From positions 466,001 to 530,000 of the forward strand of contig BROG01000079.1 of the NCBI GenBank assembly GCA_030159075.1: a stretch of DNA of 64,000 nucleotides. Direction: 5' to 3'. A program made the translations under genes and the position numbers. The DNA comes from Atrina japonica. Taxonomy: Eukaryota > Mollusca > Bivalvia > Pterioida > Pinnidae. Shown here piece after piece: positions 52,809 to 64,000 of the stretch (position 1 is the first letter of the stretch; each line of letters begins with the position of its first letter). Under the pieces are notes generated by a model. It ran no database searches, was not told the origin of the DNA, and saw only the letters and a list, made by a program, of their open reading frames with translations.

Positions 52809-53734
52809 ATTAGTATACTGAAATGTATTTAACCTCTCCACAGTTAGAATCTAGAACAGTTGCAGTTGAAACCTTGAAAAAAGAGCAAGTAAGCAAACTG
52901 GATTTGCAGACAGCTTGTTTTTTCACTGAAGCGTAATTAATACAAGATAATCTCATATAGTGGTTGCTTGTGATATCAAGAATACAACATTTCCTTTTTA
53001 CTTTTTCTTGTGCATTTCACAAATTGCCCACCCATGTCTCATACTTAATACTTAAATGGGTATGGATCAAACCAGTGACATATTTATGCAAGATGCATTA
53101 AAATAAATCACAGAGTAAAGAATGAAATGAAATGTTGTGTTAGGTTAAAGATGTATTATGAGCAACACCTCAGTTTGTTAAGCCCCACAAAAGTGGTGAT
53201 CAAACATTTGCACGCGACGTGTTAAACAACCAATCAAAAGCGCATTTATAACCATATCTAATTGATAATTTGTGAGGAATTTGGAAGTTGTCCATATACA
53301 TTTTGCACTTCTGGTGCAAGAAAAACGTAACATGCAAACACCTTAAGATCATATTTCTAAAAGAAACATTCATAAATACTTAAGCGATTTTAGAACATTT
53401 TATTTAATGAACTTGAAAGCGGTCTGTACAAAACAAGAAACATTTTATTTCTGTATTTTCACGGAGAAATTTAAACAAAGACGTTTGGTAATGGTATTTG
53501 TCGAGGTGTTTACAAGCAAGCACTTACTAAAGTGTAAAATTTAACACGTAGAAGCACACCATGGTCAATTCATGTCACAATCGAGTGAAACAATACACAC
53601 AAAAGATAATTTAGATACATTACATGGTAACAAAGGTATAATATGGACAGAAAAATAAATAAACAAGGGAAGAATCCTGCACATATTGTCTCAGAATGTT
53701 GTTTCAAGTATAACAAAGAAGTACTAATGGATAT
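52808..53734. other. Spacer, nothing recognised
   Basis: No supported feature. Confidence 0.5.
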
Positions 53735-53870
53735 TCGAAACTCCAAGTCCATTAGAATACGACGAATTAGATATTAAAACGGTCTCAACACGTAGAACAA
53801 TTCCTAATCCCAAACGGGGCAGGACCAGGTGTCCTGAACGAGTCAGCGTCCCCTGATAGCATGCCACGCC
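53735..53870 (+). repeat. Dispersed repeat (family R-B), copy 2
   Basis: TTCGAAACTCCAAGTCCATT, AATTAGATATTAAAACGGTC, AACAATTCCTAATCCCAAAC and GGACCAGGTGTCCTGAAC match 13876-14010; it continues into GTCAGCGTCCCCTG, like family R-C. Confidence 0.6.
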
Positions 53871-55100
53871 CGTCGAAAATGTTCCATGGAAATATCTCGA
53901 TTTCAGTGAAAAGGTCAAGCTCGGTTAGAAGGTTATCAATCGGATTCAGATATATTTGGCGAAAAAAGTCACAGTATATTGTCGTGATTCGGAATACTCG
54001 CAGAAGCTTCTGTACGGTTTTTGCCCTATTTTGTCATTGTATAAAATACAGAATATTTCTTACAAAATGATAATGCAATAATGAAACTTCTATAAAAAGA
54101 AATTCTAGGGACCTCCTGGAAAAGTTCGAAACATCATTACTTCGACTCATGCATGGTAACCGAGAATCATATAGTGTTTAGTTTCAGAAGTTCTTTGTGG
54201 TATATTTGATTGCTTCAAAACATATAAGACATTTACGGTCATAAAATTTGATAATAAATGCTAAAATGAACTTAATTTTCGTGAAATTTAAATATTGTGA
54301 TTTTCCAAGGAGTGGAATTGTCATAGGGCGATTTCGTACACATGTAAATATTGAATTCGATTTATTTGTAATTATCTATGTTTCATAGAAATGGATCACA
54401 TAAATTATTCGAAACATCGAGAAATTCGACTCATTGAAGTTCGACTGACCAAAGTTCTACTGTATATCATTTCTACTTTTCTTATAATTTTTCGTCGTAC
54501 ACAAAATATCAATTCAAATGATACTACGAAGCGATATCATAACAAACTAAATAATATCATACAGAATGATGATATCGTACATTTCTTTCTGTAATAAGCG
54601 AAATCACTTTCAATTATCATCGGGAAATCTGTGTTCTAGATAGCTGGTCCTCATATCTCTACGTCAAAACTATCAACAGTGTACAAGACCAGTCCCCACA
54701 CCCCCTTGGTCTGCTGTAATTAAAGTTTCCCCCTTGGTCAAAGTACATAAAACCAGTACCACATCTAACCTGCACCACACACAATACTCCTAATATGACC
54801 CTACATTCAGCGGATTAGTACCGCTCCCTTAAATAAGCTTTAAGCTCCCAAAATACCTTTCAAAGTAACACAAAATACATTAACACCTAAATAATGTTAA
54901 TGTTGGGCATATGCACATAATTCTGTTTACCTCTTATAGGTACTCAGAGGTGCGAGCATGGACAACTCCACGTTAAACACTTCGGTTATATCATTCGGTT
55001 AATGCACTTCTTCTATCATATTGGCATTTCTCTATAAATAAATATCTTACTTAGACTGTCCGTCAAAAATTAGGTGGCCGTAAATCCTCTAAATTCAAAA
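53871..55100. other. Spacer, no gene recognised
   Basis: ORFs of 64-69 codons without resemblance. The part 54,640-54,850 is C-rich (CAGTCCCCACACCCCC, GTTTCCCCCTTGG) and could be another old repeat; no partner copy was seen. Confidence 0.45.
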
Positions 55101-55104
55101 TTCT

Positions 55105-55462
55105 ATAGCCGTTGTGACTTAGCAGCTGTGCCTCACTACCCACCTCGGACCCGGGGTCTCCACATGCATCGGACCAGAGCCACAAGACACAGAGGAGTCG
55201 GTCGATGATTTACCAGAAGGCCCCTCCCATCCGGGAGCCGAGGGCCGACCAACCCAGGGAGAAGAGGACACTTAACCGGCCAACGCCACTACCAGATCCT
55301 CAGCTCAAGTCTATTCCGTAGGGGCGAGCACGTGTAACAAATTCCATCATGGTTGCACGTTAAACACAAGGAGCCTCTCCGGAGCTACAGTGGTAGCACC
55401 GGCGTGTGGCAAGGGCTTTGAGTAGTCACGCCGCACGTTAAATCAACTCCGATTGATTGATT
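55105..55462 (+). mobile_element. Dispersed element R-D, uninterrupted copy
   Basis: GC-rich against its surroundings: CACCTCGGACCCGGGGTCTC, CCATCCGGGAGCCGAGGGCC, CTTAACCGGCCAACGCC, GGGGCGAGCACGTGTAAC, CACCGGCGTGTGGC and AGTCACGCCGCACG. Its 3' end TTAAATCAACTCCGATTGATTG has a simple-tail look. It lacks the minisatellite that splits the 15.1-16.1 kb copy. No ORF; probably a non-autonomous retroelement. Confidence 0.6.
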
Positions 55463-55824
<362 letters not shown>

Positions 55825-56054
55825 TTTAATTGTTGGCTTGTTGACAACTTGACAAAAGAACAAAGATGAACAGATAAATAAACATCGAAAATAATATCAA
55901 AGTGTAATTTTATGAAATATATTATTTCTGTTTTTTATAATTTTGTGGTCGTTGATGATTTATTTTATTCTAATAGCTGTAGAAAATAAGGGATTAAAAG
56001 TGAAGGCATGTAACATGTTACAGACATTTCATTTGTATCTAATGATATTATGTT

Positions 56055-56600
56055 TTCCACACAACAGCATGGTGACAAAAGTCTTTCCTTTTTCCATCAG
56101 TTTTTTCTTTGTTTTATATAAAACCAACAATTTTTTAATGTTTATAAAATCATAAAATCTGAACAGAATTTCACAAATTTTTATAGAATTATAGTTAATT
56201 CGATTCATATTTATAGAATCCATACATCATAAATTTACTTGATATATTTATGGGAATACTTAGGTTTTAGCCACAGAGAAAGTTTTAAAATCCTTATTTG
56301 TTCTTTAAGTGTATTTAAGTCATCTCTGATGTAATATAATTTTTTCTCTCATAAAATCATTGTATATTCTAAATATGCAGGGTAGTTATATATATTTTAG
56401 AATAGATTCAAAATATGAATTTGATTTGCCACAGATAGAAATGTTTTAATTTAGTTTCCACTTAAATTTGTGGAATATATCAACATTTAATTGTTGGTTT
56501 TATATAAAACAAAGATGAAAATGGTAGAATAAGGAAAAACTTTTGTCATCATGCTGTTTTGTAACTGACAGCGTCACCATGCTGTTTTGTAACTGACAGC
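56055..56600. mobile_element. Foldback element with long imperfect inverted arms
   Basis: The left arm (AACAGCATGGTGACAAAAGT, TTTGTTTTATATAAAACCAA) is the inverted copy of the right arm (TTGGTTTTATATAAAACAAA, ACTTTTGTCATCATGCTGTT). The arms are at least 75 bp and may extend inward (CATATTTATAGAATC against GATTCAAAATATG). The right arm tip is tandemly duplicated: CCATGCTGTTTTGTAACTGA and CAGCGT occur twice at about 56,551-56,602. The 70-codon ORF here is a chance frame. Confidence 0.6.
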
Positions 56601-56885
56601 GTGCTATTTGACATATGATTTTCCTACTCACAGAGAGCAAAATGAAAAAGTATCGAGATCATTTATATTTTTAATGTTACTGCTATAACGAATATAAATG
56701 TATTTTCAAAACCTTGGATAGGTATATTATTCCTGTTTTATATTATACAAATTAATATAAACTATTAATTTCATAAGTGTCAGGTATTGAGAAATACTGC
56801 TGTATGTATGGTAGACCAAAATCCTACTAATTTATCTATGTAACAATTCAATTTACATGTAAATATATATTCATGTTTTGCATGG

Positions 56886-57213
56886 ATTTAAAGGAGCATA
56901 AGCTGCGTTTTTGTTTTTCGATTTTTTTTCTTTTTTTTTTTGAATTTTTTTTTTTTTATTTATTTATTTTTTTTTTACTTCTTATATTGACATTTTAAAA
57001 ATTCTTAGATTCCTATATAGTTTGTGGACATTGCTTGCAAAACCCATGTTTGACATTTGATTAACTGAACCTTACTATATGTATATAAACAACACACTGG
57101 AACTGACCGCATTTTCACAAAATATGTAGGACTATAAGATTTTTGTATGCCTGCTTATGGCTCTTATCTGTTTTTGTACAGTAGTAAAAGCCGAAAAAAT
57201 CGATATATAAATA

Positions 57214-57312
<99 letters not shown>

Positions 57313-57780
57313 GATATAAAGTCAGAAATAGTGTCGTACGTATGCATATGCAAATTAGTAACTTAAAGGTCAAATTAATCATTTCCAAACGAATATTTGC
57401 CAAACTTGGTTTCTCTTGCACTTTTCTCTAAATATGAAAAAAAAAAACAATTTTATGCCTGTGTATATCTCTTTTTTGTATATCAGTCTAGGTAGTAAAA
57501 ATATGCTCATGCCCCTGTAATGTTTATGAATTTATCATTAAATATTAATGTCATTTGTCTTACATATCTCCAATAATTTGTCACTGATATGGAGATATTA
57601 CCAGCTTCAGATGCAGGGCCACAAATATTGACTTGTAAAATGGACTCGTGACAATGCAGTGAGGGCTATCGAATGCCTCACTTCTGTCGTGACAAGGGAT
57701 CTCCCTTGTTAGTATCATCCGAATTACTTATGCCAATATATTTATATATATTTTTTGGTAAAAACAGCTAATGAACTTTT
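56886..57780 (+). mobile_element. MITE-like composite element with poly-T, (TA)n and an R-A module
   Basis: Left end TTTAAAGGAGCATAAGCTGC, and the reverse complement of the right end reads AAAAGTTCATTAGCTGTTTT, so both match the GGGCATTAGCTG-type terminus. Inside are a T-rich stretch (56,919-56,985), a (TA)n tract (57219-57306), the segment 57301-57734 shared in inverted form with 37521-37946, and within that an R-A module. This is the most complete member of its family in the window. Confidence 0.6.
57219..57306. repeat. (AT)n microsatellite inside the MITE-like element
   Basis: About 88 bp of AT repeat, positionally equivalent to 37943-38015. Confidence 0.95.
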
Positions 57781-58024
57781 GATATTTTCATGCCATTCCA
57801 AAAATACAAAAAAATTACATAGAGAAATAGCATATTTATAGTCTTTACCAATCTAATTCTAATTCAGTTCTGAAATTAACTTTCCTTATACTAGATACGT
57901 TTTGCTCTATTCCCGTTTGTACGTTTCAAAATTGGAAATCTACTACCAATTTTACAATTCCCGAAAACCTCCTAATGTTGCTTTTTAATCTAGTCTTTTT
58001 TTACCGAAAGCTATAGCTAGTTAT

Positions 58025-58290
58025 ACCATCGTACTTCGTGTCATAAACATGATGCCAAAGTTATAGTTTTGCAAAAAAGACAAAATAAATGCTCAAGACG
58101 ATCGTTTCTGTGAATATGATTTCATCCTACAGTTGAGCTCGAGTCAAAAATATGTGTAGAGTTAAAAAAAAACAGAAAGTAGTATCATACAAGGTCAATT
58201 AATAATAATAGATGTATAAGAGAATCCGTTTAAGAGTAACAGCCTTGAAAAGATGGTCATCTTAGCTTTTGAGGAATTTAGAATTTTAAG
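58025..58290 (-). mobile_element. Retrozyme-like repeat, locus 6, partial
   Basis: Plus strand: GATGCCAAAGTTATAGTTTT, then the hammerhead, AAACAGAAAGTAGTATCATA, CAAGGTCAATTAATAATA, CGTTTAAGAGTAACAGCC and ATGGTCATCTTAGCTTTTGA. The rest of the unit is missing. Confidence 0.65.
58091..58138 (-). ncRNA. Hammerhead ribozyme, copy J (insertion in core)
   Basis: Perfect helix I (GCTCAA / TTGAGC), GAAAC and stem III, but four extra bases split the core (CTG, TAGG, ATGA) and stem II is altered. Inactive. Confidence 0.6.
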
Positions 58291-58545
58291 TATATAAGCT
58301 ATGCAAAACCCATGCAAACAATTGTCATGTTATTGACTACTCGATTATTTATTTTGTTTGAAGTCAATTAGGTTATATTCGATTCATTGACATCAGTTTA
58401 TGCTTAAATACAAATTTAACTCTTTGCCTAACAATTAAGATAATTAAATCATATGATACTGTCTTCGATTAATTTTTTTTATTACTATTATTCGTCTGTA
58501 TCATTTGTGACGGAAATTTATTCCTCACTTATTTCATTTGAATTC
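58291..58545. other. Spacer, nothing recognised
   Basis: No supported feature. Confidence 0.5.
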
Positions 58546-58715
58546 GATTGTGGACTCACGGCAGGTGCAACCGGTCAACTGGGGATGTTTACTCCTCCAT
58601 GGCACCTGATCCAACCTCTGGAATTCCAGAGGTCCGTGTTTGTCCAAAATTCACCAGATTTGTATAGTGTATCCTTGACAACCTGAATATTAATACTTTG
58701 GTATCAGTGATTGTT
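58546..58715 (+). repeat. Dispersed repeat (family R-C), good copy
   Basis: GTGGACTCACGGCAGGTGCA, CCGGTCAACTGGGGATG, TCCTCCATGGCACCTGATCC, AGAGGTCCGTGTTTGTCC, TTTGTATAGTGTATCC and CTTTGGTATCAGTGATT. Same orientation as 27364-27530. Confidence 0.7.
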
Positions 58716-59429
58716 TATGTCTAGGGCGGTGTTACTATGAAACTTATATCTGTGTAGTTGTCAATCAAATGCACCTTGTCGTATACTTAATTAAATAATA
58801 AAAGTAAGCATTTATTATTTCTTAACTTTTTCATAAAAATAACCCTTTCTGTGGTACTTTTTCCATTACACTTCAATCTAGTGTGAAGTGTTGAGGAACA
58901 TATTTATTATATACTTTATTTTTTTTTTTCTTTTGCTCAGAAATTAGCCTCTAAAATGTGTCAATGTAAAATAATTCCTTCAGTGCTAATTGCATCAAAT
59001 TGTCTGCCGAATGTATGTATGCTTTGATATAATTTATTGAGGTATTATATTGTTAGTGATATTAGATTATGTATTTTAAGGCTAAAACAATTTTAGTGGT
59101 GTTGAAATTAGATACAATTCATAATTGAACAGGAACCTTTTATATATCACAGCACATTTTTTATTATCATTACAATATTTCACTTTAAGACGTTGTCTAC
59201 CCATTATACAACGTACACTGACTCATAAAAGCCATCATATAAATAAGATGGAAACTAATTTCACATAACTTTATTTTATACTTTATTGCTTCAAAGAAAC
59301 AATATTTCAGAAAAAAAATTCAACCGATGCATTTTATCAAGAGAGGGAATAAAAGGTTGAGCTAATATGCCACAAATCTGAAATGTGTTACGAATATATA
59401 CCATTGCAATCTGACAAAACGCGTGAATT
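58716..59429. other. Spacer, nothing recognised
   Basis: AT-rich, no supported feature. Confidence 0.5.
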
Positions 59430-59655
59430 GCATTCCCTATGCGAGCGTGGACGAGTGATATGAGCACAGCGCTATACCTCTAGTCAACGCTGGTTTTAGA
59501 CTCGATAGAACCTAATTGTTTGGTATGATAGCTTTCTTGTGGAACACCAATGCACTCTTTATTGGTACATTGTAACCAGGTTCTCTCCCCACCATTAAAT
59601 AACCACATAGCTTAACATTGTTGAGTGTGACGTAAGCACATTTAAACGAAGAAAC
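59430..59655 (+). mobile_element. tRNA-derived SINE, family 1, copy 6 (degraded)
   Basis: ATGCGAGCGTGGACGAGTG, GAGCACAGCGCTATACCTCT, a lost B box (GGTTTTAGACTCG), TTGTGGAACACC, GTACATTGTAACC, TTCTCTCCCCACCATTAAAT and TTGTTGAGTGTGACGTAAGC follow the family order. Confidence 0.65.
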
Positions 59656-59904
59656 AAAATCAAAAGTCGAGAACTAGGCAAATATATTTCAATGATATGG
59701 AAAAGTCTACGTCGAACCCCATTTCGAATCGAACTGCCAATTGCTAGGCGAATGTCTTTCCATGAGACAATCCTAATCAGGTCATGTTAATAAATGTAGA
59801 ACTGATATTTTTTTCCGTTAATGTAAAACTTTAAAAGCAACTGGTAAACACTGCAATTAGAATATCAATATTTATACAGTATACCTCCATTATGCCGATG
59901 CGAA

Positions 59905-60255
59905 ATATCATGGCTATAGTTAAAGTTTAACAACAGAGTCCACAACAAATGTTCAAGACGATCGTTTCTGTCAATAAGACTTTATCAGTTGAGCTCCAAT
60001 TTAATATATAGATATTTTTCCGAAGGAAAAGGTGGTATCATACAAGGTCAAATTATTAATTTAAATATGTTGCTAAATCCGTCTACCCACTGTAAAATGT
60101 ATATCGTAACCTTTGAGAAGTTTAGAATTTGAATGGTTGTATCTTAGCGAATTATTTCTTTAGTATAAAACAATCGGCTGGTACCGAAATGTCAGGTGCT
60201 GGGTTTATGTATACCCTCGGGGACTCAGGCGGTCTACCTACAGTGGCAAAGACAC
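59905..60255 (-). mobile_element. Retrozyme-like repeat, locus 7, nearly complete single unit
   Basis: Plus strand: AATGTTCAAGACGATCG, then AAGGTGGTATCATACAAGG, TTTAGTATAAAACAATCGG, CTGGTACCGAAATGTCAGG, TATACCCTCGGGGACTCAGG and GGTCTACCTACAGTGGCAAA. About 350 bp, matching full unit length. Confidence 0.7.
59951..59994 (-). ncRNA. Hammerhead ribozyme, copy K (G8 changed)
   Basis: Minus strand: GCTCAA, CTGATAA, AGTC, TTATT, GACA, GAAAC, ACG/CGT, C, TTGAAC. G8, a catalytic base, is replaced by A, so cleavage should be abolished; one helix I pair is also lost. Confidence 0.65.
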
Positions 60256-60434
60256 AAACGTTGAAACAAAATTAACATGAAATCTTTTGTAACGGTACCT
60301 ATTTCATCAAAGTCAATTTTATCTTCCTAAATTGTACATCGTTTAAAGCAACATTCCGTGGAGTAATGTTTAGAAATCAACTTTGCTGTACACACTTAAT
60401 GTTTATTCGCATTCTCATCTATACCAGTTCAAGA

Positions 60435-60625
60435 ATTTTTTACAGTGGTAAAATTTGGATTTGACTATACATTTGGATATATTTTTTGCCTTGTATGATA
60501 CCACTTTCTCTTTAGAAAATACACATATATTTTAGATTGAAGCTCAGTTGATGAAGTCTAATTGACAGAAAGATCGTCTTGAGCATTATAACTTTGGTAT
60601 CATGTTTATGATATTTAACTAATTG
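60435..60625 (+). mobile_element. Retrozyme-like repeat, locus 8, partial
   Basis: ATTTTTTACAGTGGTAA, GACTATACATTTGGATAT, TTGTATGATACCACTTTCTC, the hammerhead, then ACTTTGGTATCATGTTTATG. Opposite orientation to locus 7, about 180 bp away. Confidence 0.7.
60542..60584 (+). ncRNA. Hammerhead ribozyme, copy D (C3 changed)
   Basis: GCTCAG, TTGATGA, AGTC, TAATT, GACA, GAAAG, ATCGTC, TTGAGC. C3 is replaced by T and stem III has lost a base. Probably inactive. Confidence 0.6.
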
Positions 60626-62187
60626 AATAATCAAAGGAAACGCCCAGCGTGTAGATCCAGTACTCCAATACTAAACTCTTAAAATAGTATGGTAATGAGG
60701 AGACGTCGGGAAAAAAGAGCACGAGAACGAAAGCAAACTGTCCATGATAAATCGAGAACAGCATGTACAAGTATATATAAAACTTACATTAGCCTATGTT
60801 GCCGCGATTAAACCCTGTTGAACAGGACATACATTAGTCCGAAATTCTCTCCCTAATTTAAGTTATTTTGTTTGGTAAAATCAGTCGGCTTATTCTTACT
60901 CGAAGCAAGACGGGCCATGCGGTGACACATTGTCACCGCAACATATCGTTCTGTTCATTTGTTTCTTGTCGATACCGTCTGCAATTGGGTCAATTGCTTT
61001 CTAGTATCAAATCTATTATTTTCATTAATCCGTCGGCAACAAGTTGTGTTATGGCATAATTACAACTAACTGAGACGTGAATTCCAGGTTCTCACTTTCG
61101 TGTACATAGCATCATGAGTCCATCAAATTATCGCAAGAATCTCGCATGATACGCTCGCTGATTGGCTAAAGGTAAAGCCTTCAAAGCATGTGAAATACCA
61201 TATAGGTAAATCGCTCCAGATTGTCAGCCAATCATAGCTGAAGCGCAGTAAGGTTTTCCTTATTTGGAATGTCATTTCCATAGGAAATTTCAGCTCTCCA
61301 AATATTTTTTTTTAATTTTTCATTTGCTTCAGTCAGATATGGTTTAGAAAAGAAAATGTCAAATATTACAATACCTTCACCGGAATGTGACTTTAACCTT
61401 TAGTAACTAACTTCTGATTCATATTTAATTCATGTTCTTTACTAAGTCTTACATTCTTCATCAAATTAAAAATAGAATTAGCACAGGTGGCAATCGGTTG
61501 TTCCCGTGGGATGGAAATATCTGTTAAGGGGATAGAAATTATATAAAAGATAAACATATTTTTGCATCGGAAAATCTCTTAATAATAGAACATTATTCAC
61601 AAACTATAGTTCATGAAATGTGTGCAACGGAAATTAAAGTTTTATATTTTACGGAATATCTTAAGTGTTTGAGATAGATGGTGGGTTGACTGAAATGGTT
61701 AAATTTACAAATAATCAATATATATGTACTAATCATATATCATGAAACCAGTAAAATAAGGTGCTACCCCTTGGCAGGGTGCTGCCCTATAGATTTAAAC
61801 AAAGAAACAAAATCAATGATATGTCTGCATGAAATGTGATTACAAAACCAATTCTGTATATATTTTATCAGAAATTTTAGTAGACACGTTGAACATTGCA
61901 GCTCCGATGTGTACAAGGATTTGACATTTCCATAATGACAATAGCTGTTATAGGAATTCGTTTGTTCCTTCCATTTTTTTTTTCTTTATACTGATCACCA
62001 TCATATATAATATCGTCATCAGCAGCGGCAACATTATTACCATCATTATCGTATACATTGTCATCGTCATCATCACCATCATCATCATGGGATTGATTGG
62101 TATGCAGGAATTACAATGAATAACATCATCGATTTTCAACGCCCTTTTCATCATTATCATCATCGTCACCTAATAATTATCATTATT
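60626..62187. other. Low-copy interval with an inverted CCAAT pair
   Basis: TGATTGGCT at 61159-61167 and its exact inverse AGCCAATCA at 61226-61234 form a 9-bp inverted repeat with partly matching flanks (CGCTCGC / GCTGAAGCG). It could be a small MITE or paired CCAAT boxes. No gene is visible downstream. Confidence 0.4.
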
Positions 62188-62229
<42 letters not shown>

Positions 62230-62299
62230 GTTATTATTATTATTATTATTATTGTTATTATTGTTATAATTATTGTTATTATTATTATTATTATTATTA

Positions 62300-62334
<35 letters not shown>

Positions 62335-62359
62335 GTTATTATTATTATTATTATTATTA

Positions 62360-62390
<31 letters not shown>

Positions 62391-62411
62391 CTTGTTATTA
62401 TTATTATTATT

Positions 62412-62468
<57 letters not shown>
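62188..62468. repeat. (ATT)n microsatellite, about 280 bp, with GTT interruptions
   Basis: TTATTATTA with GTTATT, ATAATTATTG, TCTTGTTATTA and TTTGTTATT interruptions. The long poly-Ile and poly-Leu ORFs on both strands are artefacts. Confidence 0.97.
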
Positions 62469-63350
62469 CAATGTCGTTTTTGTTGTCGTCGTTTGTTTCG
62501 TTTCTCATTATTAAAACTTGTAATTACAAATCTTTCTGACCATGTTTCCGTGTCGTTTATCGTGATGCCATTATTATCAACCCATGCGTTTATTTTATTT
62601 TCCAATATATTGCTTCTCCTGATATCTGTCAATACATCTATTATTTTATCATTTATTATCGTCGTTGTTACCGCTCTCATGTTTTTGTTCCATGCAAACT
62701 TTGATTTGTATCAAGATAATTTATATTTTTTCCGAATCAAGACGCAAACAATACTATCACTGAACATAAAATAAAATCCTGTCAGATTGCAACGTGTCTA
62801 AATGTAGTAATCAGTAGATCATCGCAGCTTAGAACACAACGACCCTTTCATATCAACAGTACGGGTTCGATCCCTAACGTGTATTAATCTAACGGAATGG
62901 ATAACGTTCACTTCATTTGGGCATTTTCCCCGGATTCCTACTCAGAAGCTAACAGATAGTAACTTTATAATTAAAATATTAACAAATAAAACAGAAAAGA
63001 ATAAAACAATTTACTGATATCAATGTTATTTTATTGATATCTCGGTGTGTTTTCTTTTTTTCTTTCTTTCTTTCTTATCTCGCCTCACACATTTACTTTT
63101 TAAAAACATATTGTTAGAATTTCTGATAACAACGTATCATTTATTTCCGAAGATATTTTGTACTTTTAAAAAGCGTAATTTTAAGATTCGGTTGGAAATG
63201 GAGAAAGCTTTTGTCTGTATATTTTGTAGATAGGGTTACCTATGTATGAATACTCGTATTGAATTTATCAAATAGTATAATATTTATCGTTATGTTACAC
63301 CTTTTGAGATGTGTCATTTTCATATCCCTTTACTTTTCCATATATGCATA

Positions 63351-63352
<2 letters not shown>
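62469..63352. other. Spacer with possible tRNA-like remnant
   Basis: At 62,800-62,885 a B-box-like GGGTTCGATCCCTAA sits about 60 nt after GTAATCAGTAGATC. The layout suggests a decayed tRNA-derived SINE, but no body match was found. The adjoining 63,050-63,075 stretch is (TTTC)n. Confidence 0.35.

Positions 63353-63420
<68 letters not shown>
63353..63420. repeat. (ATT)n microsatellite
   Basis: Uninterrupted ATT repeat. Confidence 0.97.
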
Positions 63421-63422
<2 letters not shown>

Positions 63423-63446
63423 CATCTGTGTGTGTTTGTGTAAGTT

Positions 63447-63450
<4 letters not shown>

Positions 63451-63509
<59 letters not shown>
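63451..63509. repeat. (TA)n microsatellite
   Basis: TA run following TGTGTGTTTGTGTAAG. Confidence 0.97.
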
Positions 63510-63512
<3 letters not shown>

Positions 63513-64000
63513 TTTTTTTTCAAAATGACAAAAGTTTTTACAAAAGTACTTTTTGCATTTTTCAAATTAATTAAGGACAAATATTCGCTATACGACTACT
63601 GTACTTAATAACAATAAATAACAACAAAAGGTATAATTTGCAAAAATCACTTTGTTCATATTTGAGTATATATGTATATATGCAAATGTATATGTATTTG
63701 TATGTTTGAGTATTTTTGTTTTAATTCTTCCCGTATATTCGTGTAAGCTCGTGTATAACCTCGTTATTCTTTTCCTCGAGTTCTTTGTTGATGATTTGTT
63801 GATATCCTGTCTGCATATCTTAAGAAAATTACGTCTTCAAATGCCGTTAAAACAACAATCTTGACATATCGTATTACAAAATAATACACACAACATATTA
63901 ATTCCTTGCGAAAAGAATTTTCAAATAAATAATAACGGTTAAAATATAAAATGGAAATGTAACAGATTATAATTACACAACGTTAATAATGCAATATGTC
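63510..64000. other. Spacer to the window edge, nothing recognised
   Basis: A 70-codon ORF at 63652-63864 shows no domain. The feature content is cut by the window end. Confidence 0.5.

Noticed and set aside
52587..52832. Asp-rich acidic ORF
   Set aside because: Translation of the (GAT)n microsatellite; the opposite strand gives poly-Ile over the same bases.
62116..62514. 132-codon poly-Ile and 88-codon poly-Leu ORFs
   Set aside because: Direct translations of the (ATT)n tract in different frames.

Overview
Organism and overall character. This is AT-rich animal nuclear DNA with no recognisable intact protein-coding gene, no rRNA gene and no intact tRNA gene. The repeats suggest a mollusc, most likely a bivalve: tRNA-headed SINEs with long non-tRNA bodies, short MITE-like elements with TA target duplications, hammerhead-ribozyme-bearing tandem repeats, very long (TA)n arrays, and dispersed modules of a kind I associate with mollusc genomes. 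The species cannot be named from sequence alone.

Layout. Positions 1 to about 11,564 are one uninterrupted tandem array of a 36-bp unit, roughly 320 copies, running off the left edge of the window. The unit is a multiple of three and has an open frame on each strand, so it produces many spurious periodic ORFs. Variant units recur as long blocks (offsets near 2.66, 2.76 and 4.07 kb), a loose higher-order structure. From 11,565 to 64,000 the window is a gene desert packed with repeats: at least seven copies of one tRNA-derived SINE family and one copy of a second SINE, a broken mariner transposase, several MITE-like elements, a dispersed family (here R-C) with about six copies, a 33-bp minisatellite nested in a dispersed element near 15.3-15.9 kb, and many (TA)n, (GT)n, (CT)n, (ATT)n, (GAT)n and GATA microsatellites.

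Most notable content. Between 38 and 61 kb a roughly 350-bp repeat family occurs at eight loci on both strands, partly in tandem. Each full unit carries a 44-nt segment that matches the type I hammerhead ribozyme core: CTGATGA, a short stem II, GAAAC, a very short stem III, a cleavage-site C, and a 6-bp helix I closing the motif. Ten copies plus one truncated copy are present. Two (38567-38610 and 41434-41477 on the minus strand) have every core element intact; the others carry substitutions, insertions or a shared 6-nt core deletion. The arrangement is that of metazoan retrozymes, non-autonomous retroelements spread through self-cleaved, probably circular RNA. No reverse transcriptase is present, so any mobility would have to be supplied in trans.

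How the parts relate. Nothing here forms an operon or pathway. The visible logic is repeat nesting: (TA)n tracts expanded at fixed positions inside retrozyme and MITE units, a minisatellite expanded inside a dispersed element, and mobile elements bracketed by (TA)n. Sequence calls rest on reading by eye; copy numbers and boundaries are approximate unless stated otherwise.
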